From contig NZ_WUQJ01000004.1 of assembly GCF_011074955.1 (NCBI RefSeq), forward strand, positions 248,001 to 312,000: DNA of 64,000 bases, written 5' to 3'. Shown here piece after piece: positions 1 through 8,664 of the stretch. Position numbers and translations under genes: made by a program. The stretch is from Marinobacter caseinilyticus (GTDB lineage: Bacteria; Pseudomonadota; Gammaproteobacteria; Pseudomonadales; Oleiphilaceae). Under the pieces are notes generated by a model. That model worked only from the letters and a program-made list of their open reading frames with translations, searched no databases and was not told where the DNA came from. Numbering within the stretch: position 1 is the stretch's first letter; every line of letters starts with the position of its first letter.

Positions 1-440
1 TTGTAGACGCCCGTCAAGCCATCACGGTTGGCAAGGCTCTGCAAGGAATCGGACTGATGCTTGAGGGTCAGGTGTGTCCTGACCCGGGCATTGACCACCG
101 TCGGGTTGAACGGTTTGCAGATGAAATCCACGGCCCCGGCTTCGAAGGCCGCCAGTTCCATTTCAGTGCTGGTATGGGCGGTAATAAAGATCACGGTGCA
201 GGCACGGGTAAGCGGGTTGCTTTTGAGCTGCCGGCATGTTTCTTCGCCGCTCATGTCCGGCATGTCCATATCGAGCAGAATAAGGTGCGGCACTTCCCGC
301 TCCGCCAGCGCAATCGCGTCACGACCATTGGTTGCAAACAGTATGTCGCCCTTATGTTTTAATTGGGCGCTGAGCAACTGAATGGTCTCGGGGTTGTCAT
401 CAACAATGAGGATGACACTTTTGGGATTTGGAATCGACAC
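1..440 (-). CDS. Response regulator, probably REC-GGDEF diguanylate cyclase (5' part only)
   Basis: The gene reads leftward and is cut by the left edge; about 146 codons are visible. The protein opens with a receiver domain: VILIVDDNPE supplies the acidic pair, LILLDMDMPDMSG the phospho-acceptor Asp, FITAHT the switch Thr region and DFICKPF the conserved Lys. After a short helix the visible part ends in RDGLTGVY, the usual opening of a GGDEF domain, so a c-di-GMP-synthesising output is likely though the GGDEF signature lies outside the window. I chose the GTG at 440, preceded by a GAGAG ribosome-binding site; a TTG one codon upstream is possible. An HD-GYP phosphodiesterase lies two genes away, so both arms of c-di-GMP turnover may be encoded nearby. 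Confidence 0.8.
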   Translation of the reverse strand, partial: MSIPNPKSVILIVDDNPETIQLLSAQLKHKGDILFATNGRDAIALAEREVPHLILLDMDMPDMSGEETCRQLKSNPLTRACTVIFITAHTSTEMELAAFEAGAVDFICKPFNPTVVNARVRTHLTLKHQSDSLQSLANRDGLTGVY

Positions 441-632
441 CAATGCTCTCTCGTTTATTGAGTGGAAGGGCTTACCAAGTGCAGCCCTGTTGCAGCGAAC
501 GATGAGCCCGCCCATTGCCTGGTTTGCTCTATTCTAGACCATACCCTGTGTGGTTCGGGGGCCCGAGCCCGACCGCCTGTCTACCCTGCGCTGTGAGTGT
601 AACGGCTTATCGGCACACGCCTCAGTGTCCCG

Positions 633-1703
633 CTACTGTGTTTTAACCTGTTCGTCCGTGACACCGTAGTTTCCCGCCAGCCAACGTACAATTTCTGCTG
701 CGCCGGGGTGCTCGTAACAAGCGTAGCGCGCTCGCAACTGGGCTTTTTTGGTGTCACTCAACCGGTCCAGACCGGCATCCTGGAGCGTCAGCAGATCGGC
801 GCCAACCGCACCGCCCAGTTCTTCGCCGAGCACGAGCTGCGAGGCCCGGGTCTGGGCCTGACCGTATTCATAGTCTGCCCCAGACCGATAACTTTCGGCC
901 AGCGTGAGTGCCGGAATGCAGCTCAGCGTGGGCTGCAGGGCCGGGTTGATGCCGTGACCCGCCAGATGGTCCCGGAGCGTCGCCGGCCGGCCGGTAAACC
1001 CGCGCAGATGCAGGAAGCGGGACATCCGTTCACCATCATTGACCGGGTAGTTATCCCACAAAAATGGCTTGCGCCGAAGTTGTTTCGCAACCCGGTCAAG
1101 GTGACCGACCGACACCTCTCTGGCGCAGACCTCTTCGCCGGTCCAGAACACCTCGACATCCGGGTCCAGCAGTTCACCGAGACGCTCTAGATAATCATCC
1201 GGGCGGCGACCAAACACCCGGTCCAATACCGGGTCATCAGAATAGTAGCTCGGGCAGGTCAGCACTCGGCTGGCGTTGCTCTGGCCTTTGGCCCAGTGAA
1301 TAATCTCCGCTTGACGGTCCGCCAGTTCGGGGCTGTCGCCACTCATGTCGTCAAACAGCAATGCCAGGTCCTCCACGCCCATCTCGTCGAAGGCGGCCAA
1401 TTTTCGGGCCAGTGCATCACGGGCGGTCTGATCGAACTGTCGGTAGGCCTCATAGGGGCTCAGGCCAACGCCAAAACGCACACCTTGAGACCGACAGAAT
1501 GCCCCAAACGCCGTCAGTGCCTTGGCCTCTGCCGGCGGATGAGGCTCCTGCCAACGACGGCGCAGGAAGACATCGGCTTTCGGGGCATACAGATAAAAAC
1601 CATAACCGTGTTGAGCCAGGAAACCGCACACTTGCTGCCGTTCCTGCCAGCTCCAGGGCTGTCCGAAAAAGCCCTCGATGATGCCAAGCTGAAAAGCCAT
1701 CAA
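633..1703 (-). CDS. Beta-N-acetylglucosaminidase domain protein (GH84 / NAGidase family)
   Basis: A 356-residue protein matching the catalytic barrel of GH84 (bacterial NagJ-like enzymes and eukaryotic O-GlcNAcase). The opening GIIEGFFGQPWSW, the Asp-Asp pair in LLFDDMSGD (Asp118 and Asp119, the expected catalytic acids), FWTGEEVC and LWDNYPVND are hallmark motifs. Known members cleave beta-linked N-acetylglucosamine using the substrate acetamido group as nucleophile. There is no signal peptide, so the enzyme should be cytoplasmic, and the usual accessory domains of secreted GH84 enzymes are absent. The substrate (muropeptide-derived sugar, glycoprotein or other) is not revealed by context. 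It lies between the response regulator and the HD-GYP gene on the same strand but separated by gaps, so it is probably transcribed alone or with the HD-GYP gene. Confidence 0.85.
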   Translation of the reverse strand: MMAFQLGIIEGFFGQPWSWQERQQVCGFLAQHGYGFYLYAPKADVFLRRRWQEPHPPAEAKALTAFGAFCRSQGVRFGVGLSPYEAYRQFDQTARDALARKLAAFDEMGVEDLALLFDDMSGDSPELADRQAEIIHWAKGQSNASRVLTCPSYYSDDPVLDRVFGRRPDDYLERLGELLDPDVEVFWTGEEVCAREVSVGHLDRVAKQLRRKPFLWDNYPVNDGERMSRFLHLRGFTGRPATLRDHLAGHGINPALQPTLSCIPALTLAESYRSGADYEYGQAQTRASQLVLGEELGGAVGADLLTLQDAGLDRLSDTKKAQLRARYACYEHPGAAEIVRWLAGNYGVTDEQVKTQ

Positions 1704-1785
1704 AACCGTCCCTGTGGCGCGTGTATTCGAGTCGTCATAAGCACTGATCCTTTCGTTTTCGTCCCGCCGCCGGCAGAGCCATCGC

Positions 1786-3003
1786 TCAACTCAACAGAGG
1801 CTGAATATCCAATTTATAGTCCACGGGATCAACAGCACGGATGATCCGGTCCTGAGTTTTTGCCGCCGCCAGATCAATGGTCTCTACCGGTATCGCCTGA
1901 CGAAAGCGGGTGTGGTACATCACCCTGACCCGCGGCAGGCGCTGATCGTGTTCGTTGGTCTCGACCACTACCGCCAGGCGACCACTGTCCAGTAACACCA
2001 GCGAACCGACCGGGTAGATACCGATGCAGCGAATAAAATGTCGCACCAGTTGGGGGTCCAGATGATCGCCGCTCCATTCCAGCAACTTTTTCAGACCCTG
2101 CGTCGGCGTCATGGCTTTATGGTAGACCCGGTCGGAGGTGATGGCGTCGTACACATCGGTAATCGCCACCATGCGGCCGTACACTGAAATCGCCGCACCC
2201 GTCAGGCCATCCGGGTAACCGGATCCATCCATCCGTTCATGGTGCTCACCAGCGGTCAGCAAGGCGATGCGACCAATGCCCGGCGTGCTGGACAACAAAT
2301 CCCGGCTGTGGCCGGCATGCTGCTTCATGATCTGAAACTCGTCCGAGTTCAGTCGACCCGGTTTGTGAAGAATCTCATCTGGCGTCAGGATCTTGCCGAT
2401 ATCGTGCAGCAGCGCACCGATCACGGTTTCCCGCATGGTCTCCCGAGACAGTTCAACCGACTTGCCGAAAATGGACATCAACACGCTGAGGTTGACGGAG
2501 TGCTGCAGCAAGTAATTGTCTTTCTGGCGAATTTTACCAAGACAGCTCAGGGCATTGTGATTTCGAAACACCGAATCGAGCAAGTCATCCGCAAGATCAC
2601 CAACCGGGTCCAGCTCCAGGGGATGCCCTTCCTTGATCTTACCCATCAATTGGCCCACCAGCGCCTGGGCCTCGCTGTGAATGGCCTGCGCCGCACCCAG
2701 TTCATCCACCACACTGACCGCATTGCGCGTGGCCATGGCCGGGGCCGCTGCGGCCGCTCTCTGCAGCAAGGCCTCATTGCGGTCCGCCACATCGGCTGCG
2801 GGCTCAGCATGGACCGCATCCAGGCCACGGTCCGTGTCGATGTAAATAAATTGGGCACCCATTTGCCGCATCTTCTCGACGGTTTCTTCGTTGCGGATGA
2901 CGCCTCGGCGATTACGGGTATTGTGCGGTATCCAATCGTTGTTCTGATCGGACACATACATTCCGACTCGCACATCATCAATGGGAACTCGTTTAATCAT
3001 CAC
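1786..3003 (-). CDS. HD-GYP domain c-di-GMP phosphodiesterase with N-terminal DUF3391
   Basis: 405 residues. The N-terminus (KRVPIDDVRVGMYVSD onward, about residues 1-130) is a DUF3391-type module usually found before HD-GYP domains. The HD-GYP core follows: the HD pair at His200-Asp201 in HDIGKI, then HHERMDGSGYP at 254-264, which carries the GYP signature. Such proteins hydrolyse cyclic di-GMP to pGpG or GMP, using a metal cluster held by these His and Asp residues. All expected ligands appear to be present, so it is probably active. A GAGTGAGTG stretch lies just before the ATG. A linker around residues 82-95 is Ala-rich. Regulation is not evident. Confidence 0.92.
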   Translation of the reverse strand: MMIKRVPIDDVRVGMYVSDQNNDWIPHNTRNRRGVIRNEETVEKMRQMGAQFIYIDTDRGLDAVHAEPAADVADRNEALLQRAAAAAPAMATRNAVSVVDELGAAQAIHSEAQALVGQLMGKIKEGHPLELDPVGDLADDLLDSVFRNHNALSCLGKIRQKDNYLLQHSVNLSVLMSIFGKSVELSRETMRETVIGALLHDIGKILTPDEILHKPGRLNSDEFQIMKQHAGHSRDLLSSTPGIGRIALLTAGEHHERMDGSGYPDGLTGAAISVYGRMVAITDVYDAITSDRVYHKAMTPTQGLKKLLEWSGDHLDPQLVRHFIRCIGIYPVGSLVLLDSGRLAVVVETNEHDQRLPRVRVMYHTRFRQAIPVETIDLAAAKTQDRIIRAVDPVDYKLDIQPLLS

Positions 3004-3162
3004 TCACTCGACGCAAGGTGGCCGTTACCTGGCCAAAAGAGGCACTCCCGTGAATGGCAGCAACCCCGATGATGAGACGGAGCCCCTGCCCCGTTGGTCA
3101 TAAAGGCAGCCAAGGGTGACCTGTGATCACCGCTGGCCGCCAGTTGTCAATCACTTCTTAGC

Positions 3163-3179
3163 TGACCGCCAGCCGGTCA
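3163..3179. promoter_or_regulatory. Perfect inverted repeat in divergent intergenic region, possible operator
   Basis: TGACCG-CCAGC-CGGTCA is a perfect 6-bp inverted repeat with a 5-base centre, located between the divergent HD-GYP gene (starts 3003) and the acyltransferase gene (starts 3265). Its spacing suits a dimeric regulator, but no regulator gene is adjacent and the role is a guess. The rest of 3004-3264 shows nothing I can name. Confidence 0.25.
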
Positions 3180-3264
3180 TTACACAATGGTATGGAAACT
3201 CACTAGGGCTGACACGCATTCGCGCCTAAACTGGGTCAGCACAAATTCTTGCCGGACCCTGACC

Positions 3265-4296
3265 ATGAACCAGCCCGCACAACGATTACAAGCACTTGAT
3301 GCGCTTCGCGGCATGGCGGCGCTGGTGGTCGTTTGTTTTCATTATATTCCCTATTACGACAAACTCTATGGTCACGGATTCACCCCCTGGTCGGTATTGT
3401 CTTTTGGTCGCTACGGCGTACACCTGTTTTTCATGCTCAGCGGGTTCGTGATTTTCATGACTCTGGAGCGCACCTCGACCGCGGGCTGGTTTGGTTTGGC
3501 GCGGGCCTTTCGGTTGCTGCCAGCACTCTGGGCCGGAATTGTGGTGACCTTTGTCTCTGTGCATCTGCTGGGGCCCGACGACCGGGCAGTCTCGTTTGTT
3601 GACGCTCTCCTGAACGTCACACTGCTGCACGAATACCTGGAGCGCCCCCACGTCGATGGTGCCTACTGGAGCCTGGTGGTGGAGGCCACGTTCTATGTCT
3701 GGATGGCGCTGCTGTTCTACACGCTCGGCAACGGTCGCGCCTTGCGGGCGGTGTTCTGGGTCTGGGTCCTGGTCAGCTACGCGGCCGTGATGATGTGGAA
3801 AGCGATCCCCGATGACTATGAATTCCTGGTGAAGGACCTGCTTTTTACCCGCTATGCGCCCTTGTTTGTCAGCGGAATGCTGATCTACCAGTGGCATCGC
3901 TATCGCCGACTCCCGTGGCCAGACCTGTTGTTGCTGGCGCTCGCGATTGGTCACTGCCTGGTGGCCTACAAAGCGCCGTTCAGTGTTTTTGTACTGGGCT
4001 GTTATGGGATTTTTGTGCTGGCGGTATCCGGCCGCCTCAACCGGCTTGCGAATCGGCCACTGCTCTGGCTGGGCAGCATCTCCTACGCCCTTTATCTGGT
4101 GCACCAGAACATTGGCTACGGTGTGATTCACTGGAGCTACGCCGCCGGTTTACCGGGCTGGGTTGGTATCGCCCTCGCGTTTGGCGTGGCCCTGGTGCTG
4201 GCAACCGCAATCCAGCGCTGGATTGAACAGCCGGCCCTGCGTTGGTTCCGCCTTAAGCGGCAGTCCCAGGTGGCAAAAACAGCGATGACATCCTGA
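3265..4296 (+). CDS. Acyltransferase 3 family membrane protein (OafA/YrhL-like)
   Basis: 343 residues from the ATG at 3265; the reading frame is open further upstream, but LDALRGMAALVVVCFHY, the usual start of the family, begins only ten residues after this Met. The family carries an N-terminal LDxLRG motif and a membrane His (in VVVCFHY) and has about ten membrane segments, visible here as repeated hydrophobic stretches such as YGVHLFFMLSGFVIF. Members transfer acetyl or other short acyl groups to O-antigen, exopolysaccharide, peptidoglycan or small molecules at the inner membrane. No glycan biosynthesis genes are adjacent, so the acceptor is unknown. The gene stands alone and converges with the glutathione S-transferase gene 17 bases downstream. 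Confidence 0.88.
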   Translation: MNQPAQRLQALDALRGMAALVVVCFHYIPYYDKLYGHGFTPWSVLSFGRYGVHLFFMLSGFVIFMTLERTSTAGWFGLARAFRLLPALWAGIVVTFVSVHLLGPDDRAVSFVDALLNVTLLHEYLERPHVDGAYWSLVVEATFYVWMALLFYTLGNGRALRAVFWVWVLVSYAAVMMWKAIPDDYEFLVKDLLFTRYAPLFVSGMLIYQWHRYRRLPWPDLLLLALAIGHCLVAYKAPFSVFVLGCYGIFVLAVSGRLNRLANRPLLWLGSISYALYLVHQNIGYGVIHWSYAAGLPGWVGIALAFGVALVLATAIQRWIEQPALRWFRLKRQSQVAKTAMTS

Positions 4297-4313
4297 CGCT
4301 CGACCGGCATCGA

Positions 4314-4967
4314 TCAGACCGGAGTGCCGGCTTCATCATTGTCGATGACTTCGGTCTCCCGCTGAGCGTCCGCCAGCCACCGTCGTACACTGGGGTGGCC
4401 CAGTAACTGCGAGACATAGGCCTGCGCTGCCTCGGATATTTCGACGTCGTAGGTTAGAAACCGCAACGCCACCGGGGCGTAGAAACAATCCGCAATGGAA
4501 AACTCACCAAACAGCCAGGGACCCTTGCCGCTGCTTGCCGCCAGGCAGTCCGACCACATGGCGTCTACCCGCGCAACATCGGCTGCGGCTGCGGCTGACA
4601 GGTCCACATGCCGGTGTGCCCGGCAGTTCATCGGCAGTGCGCTTCGTAGCCCGCTCAGACCGGCGTGAATCTCTGCACAAACGGAGCGCGCACGGGCACG
4701 CTGCGACATCTCCGCCGGCCATCCGCGGCCGTCCAGATATTGCTCCGACACATACTCGCAAATGGCCAGGGAATCCCACACGGCGAGGTCACCATCCATC
4801 AATACCGGCACCCGACGGGTCGGTGAATAACGCGCGAAACGCTGTGGCAGGCCATCCGGTGCCAACGATTCCTGAATTTCTTCAAAAGGCACATTAAACG
4901 CCGACAACAACAACCAGGGCCGTAGCGACCAGGATGAATAATTCTTGTTACCAATAACCAATTTCAT
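4314..4967 (-). CDS. Glutathione S-transferase family protein
   Basis: 217 residues from the ATG at 4967, preceded by a strong AAAGGAGT site seven bases away; an in-frame upstream extension to 5009 is less likely. The N-terminal thioredoxin-like half begins MKLVIGNKNYSSWSLRPW, where SSWSLRP gives the probable catalytic Ser region, and continues to RRVPVLMDGDLAVWDSLAICEY, the cis-Pro and the glutathione gamma-Glu-binding SxAI element. The C-terminal half is the helical GST domain, ending with AQAYVSQLLGHPSVRRWLADA. The Ala run in the middle (DLSAAAAADV) is unremarkable. Likely a cytosolic detoxification or reductase enzyme; the substrate cannot be told. It is transcribed alone, towards the acyltransferase gene. 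Confidence 0.88.
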   Translation of the reverse strand: MKLVIGNKNYSSWSLRPWLLLSAFNVPFEEIQESLAPDGLPQRFARYSPTRRVPVLMDGDLAVWDSLAICEYVSEQYLDGRGWPAEMSQRARARSVCAEIHAGLSGLRSALPMNCRAHRHVDLSAAAAADVARVDAMWSDCLAASSGKGPWLFGEFSIADCFYAPVALRFLTYDVEISEAAQAYVSQLLGHPSVRRWLADAQRETEVIDNDEAGTPV

Positions 4968-5406
4968 GAACCGCACTCCTTTGCCGCAATAGGCGATCTG
5001 GAATATCAAAAGAGGATGGATGTCAGCAGACTATAACCCAATTCCTGCGGACGCTGTGTGACCCAGGCGGCGCTTTGTCGGCTCAGGATGCCAGGCCCCT
5101 GGCCGCTGGCCGGGTAAAAAAAGCTCATCACGGATTAGCGTGGCATAACGCTCAACAGGGTCGCTGCCAACCACTCCCTGGGTCAGCACCGAGGCATTGC
5201 GCACTCTTTTGGCACGCCCCCGGTGCAGTTGCGCCATTGTGGCTCTGACCGACCCGCCCGAGGCCCCAAAAAGCCCCTGAAAGTGGCGGTGGCGCGACGA
5301 TTGCAGGGAATTGGCAGTACGCCACACCATGTGGTTCATGCACAACAGGGCCAGCCTCCGTTTCTTGCTCGGCATTACGAAGGCTGCAGGAGTGAGTGTC
5401 GTCATC
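4968..5406. other. Long gap between divergent GST gene and Anbu operon
   Basis: About 440 bases without a convincing gene. Open frames exist on both strands (for example a minus-strand frame at 5031-5420) but their translations have no recognisable family, no good ribosome-binding site and rich Arg/His/Pro content typical of shadow frames. The gap should hold the promoter of the plus-strand Anbu operon; a GCAGGAGTGAG stretch around 5384-5394 is the nearest Shine-Dalgarno-like sequence to the operon's first ATG at 5407, somewhat far away. I could not pick a convincing -35/-10 pair. Confidence 0.4.
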
Positions 5407-6850
5407 ATGAAAATACACAAACCGTCCGCTGGCGCCTACGATGAAATCTTTGACGATCAACACAACATACGTCCCCACTGCGGGGTCCTGAAGGACTGGC
5501 TGCTCAACTCCAATGAGAGCGTGATCGCCGATAAGCGCCGAGAAGCGCCGAGAAGCGGATGTATTGTTCCAGCGCCTGGGCATTACCTTCAATGTGTACG
5601 GCGAAGAGCAAGGCACCGATCGCCTGATTCCGTTTGACCTGATTCCCCGCATCATTTCCGCCAGCGAATGGCATCGCTTGCAGGCCGGACTCCGGCAGCG
5701 TGTGCAGGCACTAAACCGGTTCCTGTACGACATCTATCATGAGTACGACATCGTTCGGGCCGGACTGATTCCCGCCGAGCAGGTGTTTGCCAACGCGCAA
5801 TACCAGCCCGGCATGCAGGGGCTCAAGCTGCCTCGCAATATCTATGTGCACATCGCCGGCATCGACCTGATTCGGCACAGCGACGGCGACTACTATGTCC
5901 TGGAGGACAACCTGCGCTGCCCCAGCGGAGTCTCCTACATGCTGGAAAACCGGCGCATGATGATGCGGCTGTTTCCCACGCTGTTCGCACAGACGCCGGT
6001 ATCCCCCATCGATCATTACCCGGCTCTGTTGAGCGAAACCCTGCGGGCGTCCTCACTCAACCCGAACCCAACCGTGGTGCTGTTGTCTCCCGGGCGCTTC
6101 AACAGCGCTTATTTTGAACATGCGTTTTTAGCACGCCAGATGGGCATTGAGCTGGTCGAAGGTCCGGATTTGCTGGTGCGGAACAACAAGATCTTTATGA
6201 AGACCACGTCCGGCGCCCGCCAGATTGATGTCATCTACCGCCGCATTGACGACGACTTCCTCGACCCGCTCATTGGCAATCCAGATTCCCTGATTGGCGT
6301 CCCCGGGCTCTACGCCGCCTATCGCAGTGGCAATGTGGTCCTGGCCAATGCCATGGGCACGGGCGTTGGCGACGACAAGTCGATCTACCCGTATGTCCCG
6401 GATATGATCCGGTTCTATCTGGGCGAGGAACCCATCCTGAAAAACGTGCCGACCTGGCAATGCCGCAAGCCGGACGACCTCAAGCATGTGCTGGCCAACC
6501 TCGACAAACTGGTGGTGAAAGAAACCCAGGGCGCCGGCGGCTATGGCATGCTCATTGGCCCGGCCGCGGACCGCAAGGAGCGGGAGGCATTCCGCCACGC
6601 CATCAAGGCCAGGCCTGACAACTACATTGCCCAACCCACCCTGTGCCTGTCGTCGTGCCCCACCTTTGTGGAAAAAGGCATTGCGCCGAGGCATCTGGAC
6701 CTGAGGCCGTTCGTGTTATCCGGCAAGAAAATCCAGATGGTACCCGGCGGCTTGACCCGGGTGGCACTGCGGGAAGGTTCATTGGTGGTGAACTCATCCC
6801 AGGGTGGTGGCACCAAAGACACCTGGGTGCTGGAGGACGAAGTATGCTGA
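5407..6850 (+). pseudogene. Circularly permuted ATP-grasp protein (COG2308 type), frameshifted by a 10-bp tandem duplication
   Basis: From ATG 5407 the frame reads MKIHKPSAGAYDEIFDDQ..., the standard N-terminus of circularly permuted ATP-grasp proteins, but after VIADKRREA it runs out of frame to a stop at 5635-5637. The family sequence resumes one frame over (EADVLFQRLGITFNVYGEE...) and continues intact to 6850. The break lies in a direct repeat of AAGCGCCGAG: removing one copy restores IADKRREADVLFQRLGI and gives a 477-residue protein of normal family length. A downstream product could start at TTG 5564 or later and would lack about 52 residues. The family is predicted to form peptide or amide bonds using ATP, and here it opens the Anbu operon; its stop overlaps the alpha-E start by 7 bases. 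The lesion may be real, reversible or an assembly error. Confidence 0.9.
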
Positions 6851-7782
6851 GCCGCGCTGCCTCAAGCTTGTTCTGGATGGCCCGTTACCTTGAACGCGCC
6901 GAAAACCAGGCCCGGTTGCTGGACATCAGCCTGACCATGGCCCTGATCGACGTGCCCGAAGACCGCGAAGAACAGCTCTCGGTACCGTTGCTGGTGACGG
7001 GCAGCCAGGACACCTTCAACAGTCTGTACGACGAACTTAATCCCCAGAATCTGATCACCTTCGTGTTGCTGGACGACCGCAACCCCGGCAGCGTCTATAA
7101 TATTTTCAGGATCGCCCGGGACAACGCCCTGCAGGTCCGCGGCAACCTGTCGGCGGACGTCTGGGAAAGCATCAATCTGTCCTGGCTGGAATTCCGCGAA
7201 TTGCGTCAGCAAGGCGTGACGGAATCGTCCGCCAGCCAAGTGTTTGACTGGACCCGGGCACGTTCCCACGAATTCCGTGGCGCCGCGTACGGTACGTTGC
7301 TGCGCAATGACGCCTTCCGGTTTCTTCGGCTGGGCACCTTTATTGAGCGGGCCGACACCACCGCCCGAATGTTGAACATTCGCCAACAGCTGGCCTTGCT
7401 GCCGGAAAACGATCAGGCATCGCGGCCATTTTTCGAATGGAACGCCTTGCTGCATTCGCTGGCTGCCTATGAAGCCTACCAAACCGTTTATGGTCACAAC
7501 ATTGACCCGCTGAATGTGGCCGAGCTGCTGGTGCTGAACCCAGATGTACCACGCTCGCTGCACGCCTGCCTGCAGGCGATCGCAGAGCTTCTGGAAGCCA
7601 TCGAAGGTGACCGGGGCCGGCGCGCCAAGCGCCTGGCCACCAGCCTGTATTCCAATATCCGTTACGGCGACCGGGACTACATCGCGGAGCATGGGCTCGA
7701 CAAGTACCTGGCGGATTTCCTCACTCGAATCCAGCGCATCGCAGCACAAATTCAGAACGACTACATGGGGTGGCAGACATGA
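6844..7782 (+). CDS. Alpha-E domain protein (COG2307)
   Basis: 312 residues starting at ATG 6844, which overlaps the end of the ATP-grasp gene by 7 bases and so points to translational coupling. The N-terminus MLSRAASSLFWMARYLERAENQARLLDI is diagnostic for the alpha-E (DUF403) family, an all-helical protein almost always encoded next to a circularly permuted ATP-grasp protein. LGTFIERADTTARMLNIR in the middle repeats the ERA(E/D) pattern. The biochemical role is not established; it is thought to act together with the ATP-grasp and transglutaminase-like partners in making or processing a peptide. The gene itself is intact, unlike its upstream neighbour. Confidence 0.93.
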   Translation: MLSRAASSLFWMARYLERAENQARLLDISLTMALIDVPEDREEQLSVPLLVTGSQDTFNSLYDELNPQNLITFVLLDDRNPGSVYNIFRIARDNALQVRGNLSADVWESINLSWLEFRELRQQGVTESSASQVFDWTRARSHEFRGAAYGTLLRNDAFRFLRLGTFIERADTTARMLNIRQQLALLPENDQASRPFFEWNALLHSLAAYEAYQTVYGHNIDPLNVAELLVLNPDVPRSLHACLQAIAELLEAIEGDRGRRAKRLATSLYSNIRYGDRDYIAEHGLDKYLADFLTRIQRIAAQIQNDYMGWQT

Positions 7783-8564
7783 AGCTTCGTATTCAACATG
7801 ACACGGTCTACCGCTACGAAACCCCGGTACAGGGTGGCATCCAGTACATCCGGCTGCGGCCCCGTAACACGGCCCAACAGAAGATCCTCGACTGGACACT
7901 GACGACGCCGGGTGACGTCAGCCAGATGACCGACGGCTTTGGTAATCAAGTCACAGTCATGACACTGGATGAAGCCCTGTCGGAAATCACCCTCACCGCC
8001 GAGGGCACGGTTGAGCTGACTGGCAAGCCTCTGGCCCTCAACGACTCGGCGTTTCCGCCCCAGGTGCTCTTGCGATTCACCCGCCTGACCGAACCGGACG
8101 CAGAGCTGAAAGCCTTTGCGAAACAGTTCTCAGCCAACAAGCGCAGCCTGCTGCGGATGATGAAGCAGATCTGCGACCGGATTGCCTTTACCCCCGGCGC
8201 CACCACCGTAACCCATACGGCTGCGGAAGCCTTCCAGTTGAATGCCGGAGTATGTCAGGACCATACCCATATCTTTATCGCCTGCTGCCGCTACATTGGC
8301 GTGCCGGTGCGGTATGTCAGCGGTTATGTCCATTCACACGATGACCAACACATTGCCACTCACGCCTGGGCCGAAGCCTTTCTGGGGCAAAACTGGCACA
8401 CCTTTGATGTGGTCAACAACCTCAACGTTGCCGAGAGCCACATCAAGCTGGCGGTGGGCCTCGACTATCTGGATGCCGCCCCCGTCCGAGGTGTTCGCCG
8501 AGGCGGCGGGGTGGAAGTACTCAACACGGTGGCCCGGGTATCCAGGATGACGGACAGTCAGTAG
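7779..8564 (+). CDS. Transglutaminase-like cysteine protease domain protein
   Basis: 261 residues from the ATG at 7779, which shares an ATGA overlap with the alpha-E stop. The N-terminal part (MKLRIQHDTVYRYETPVQGG) is the beta-sandwich module common in bacterial transglutaminase-like proteins. The catalytic triad is visible: Cys159 in NAGVCQDHTH, His195 in THAWAEAF and Asp210 in WHTFDVVNN. The family is papain-fold; bacterial members are usually proteases or amidases rather than cross-linkers. Context puts it in the Anbu operon, where it may release or process a peptide made by the ATP-grasp enzyme. No signal peptide is seen, so it should be cytosolic. Confidence 0.93.
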   Translation: MKLRIQHDTVYRYETPVQGGIQYIRLRPRNTAQQKILDWTLTTPGDVSQMTDGFGNQVTVMTLDEALSEITLTAEGTVELTGKPLALNDSAFPPQVLLRFTRLTEPDAELKAFAKQFSANKRSLLRMMKQICDRIAFTPGATTVTHTAAEAFQLNAGVCQDHTHIFIACCRYIGVPVRYVSGYVHSHDDQHIATHAWAEAFLGQNWHTFDVVNNLNVAESHIKLAVGLDYLDAAPVRGVRRGGGVEVLNTVARVSRMTDSQ

Positions 8565-8664
8565 AAGTTGCAGCCCCGAGCCACAACAAACCCGTAATAT
8601 CACGATGCTTCCGGCGCATTTACCGATAGAATAGCGGCATGCCTCACCGCCGAAGGAGCCCCGA

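Noticed and set aside
3286..4131. Long antisense frame of 281 codons inside the acyltransferase gene
   Set aside because: It is a His/Gln/Arg-rich mirror of a clear membrane protein gene, an effect of GC-rich codon use.
5031..5733. Minus-strand open frames opposite the start of the ATP-grasp gene
   Set aside because: They are antisense to a recognised gene or to its upstream region, and the residues show no family motif.
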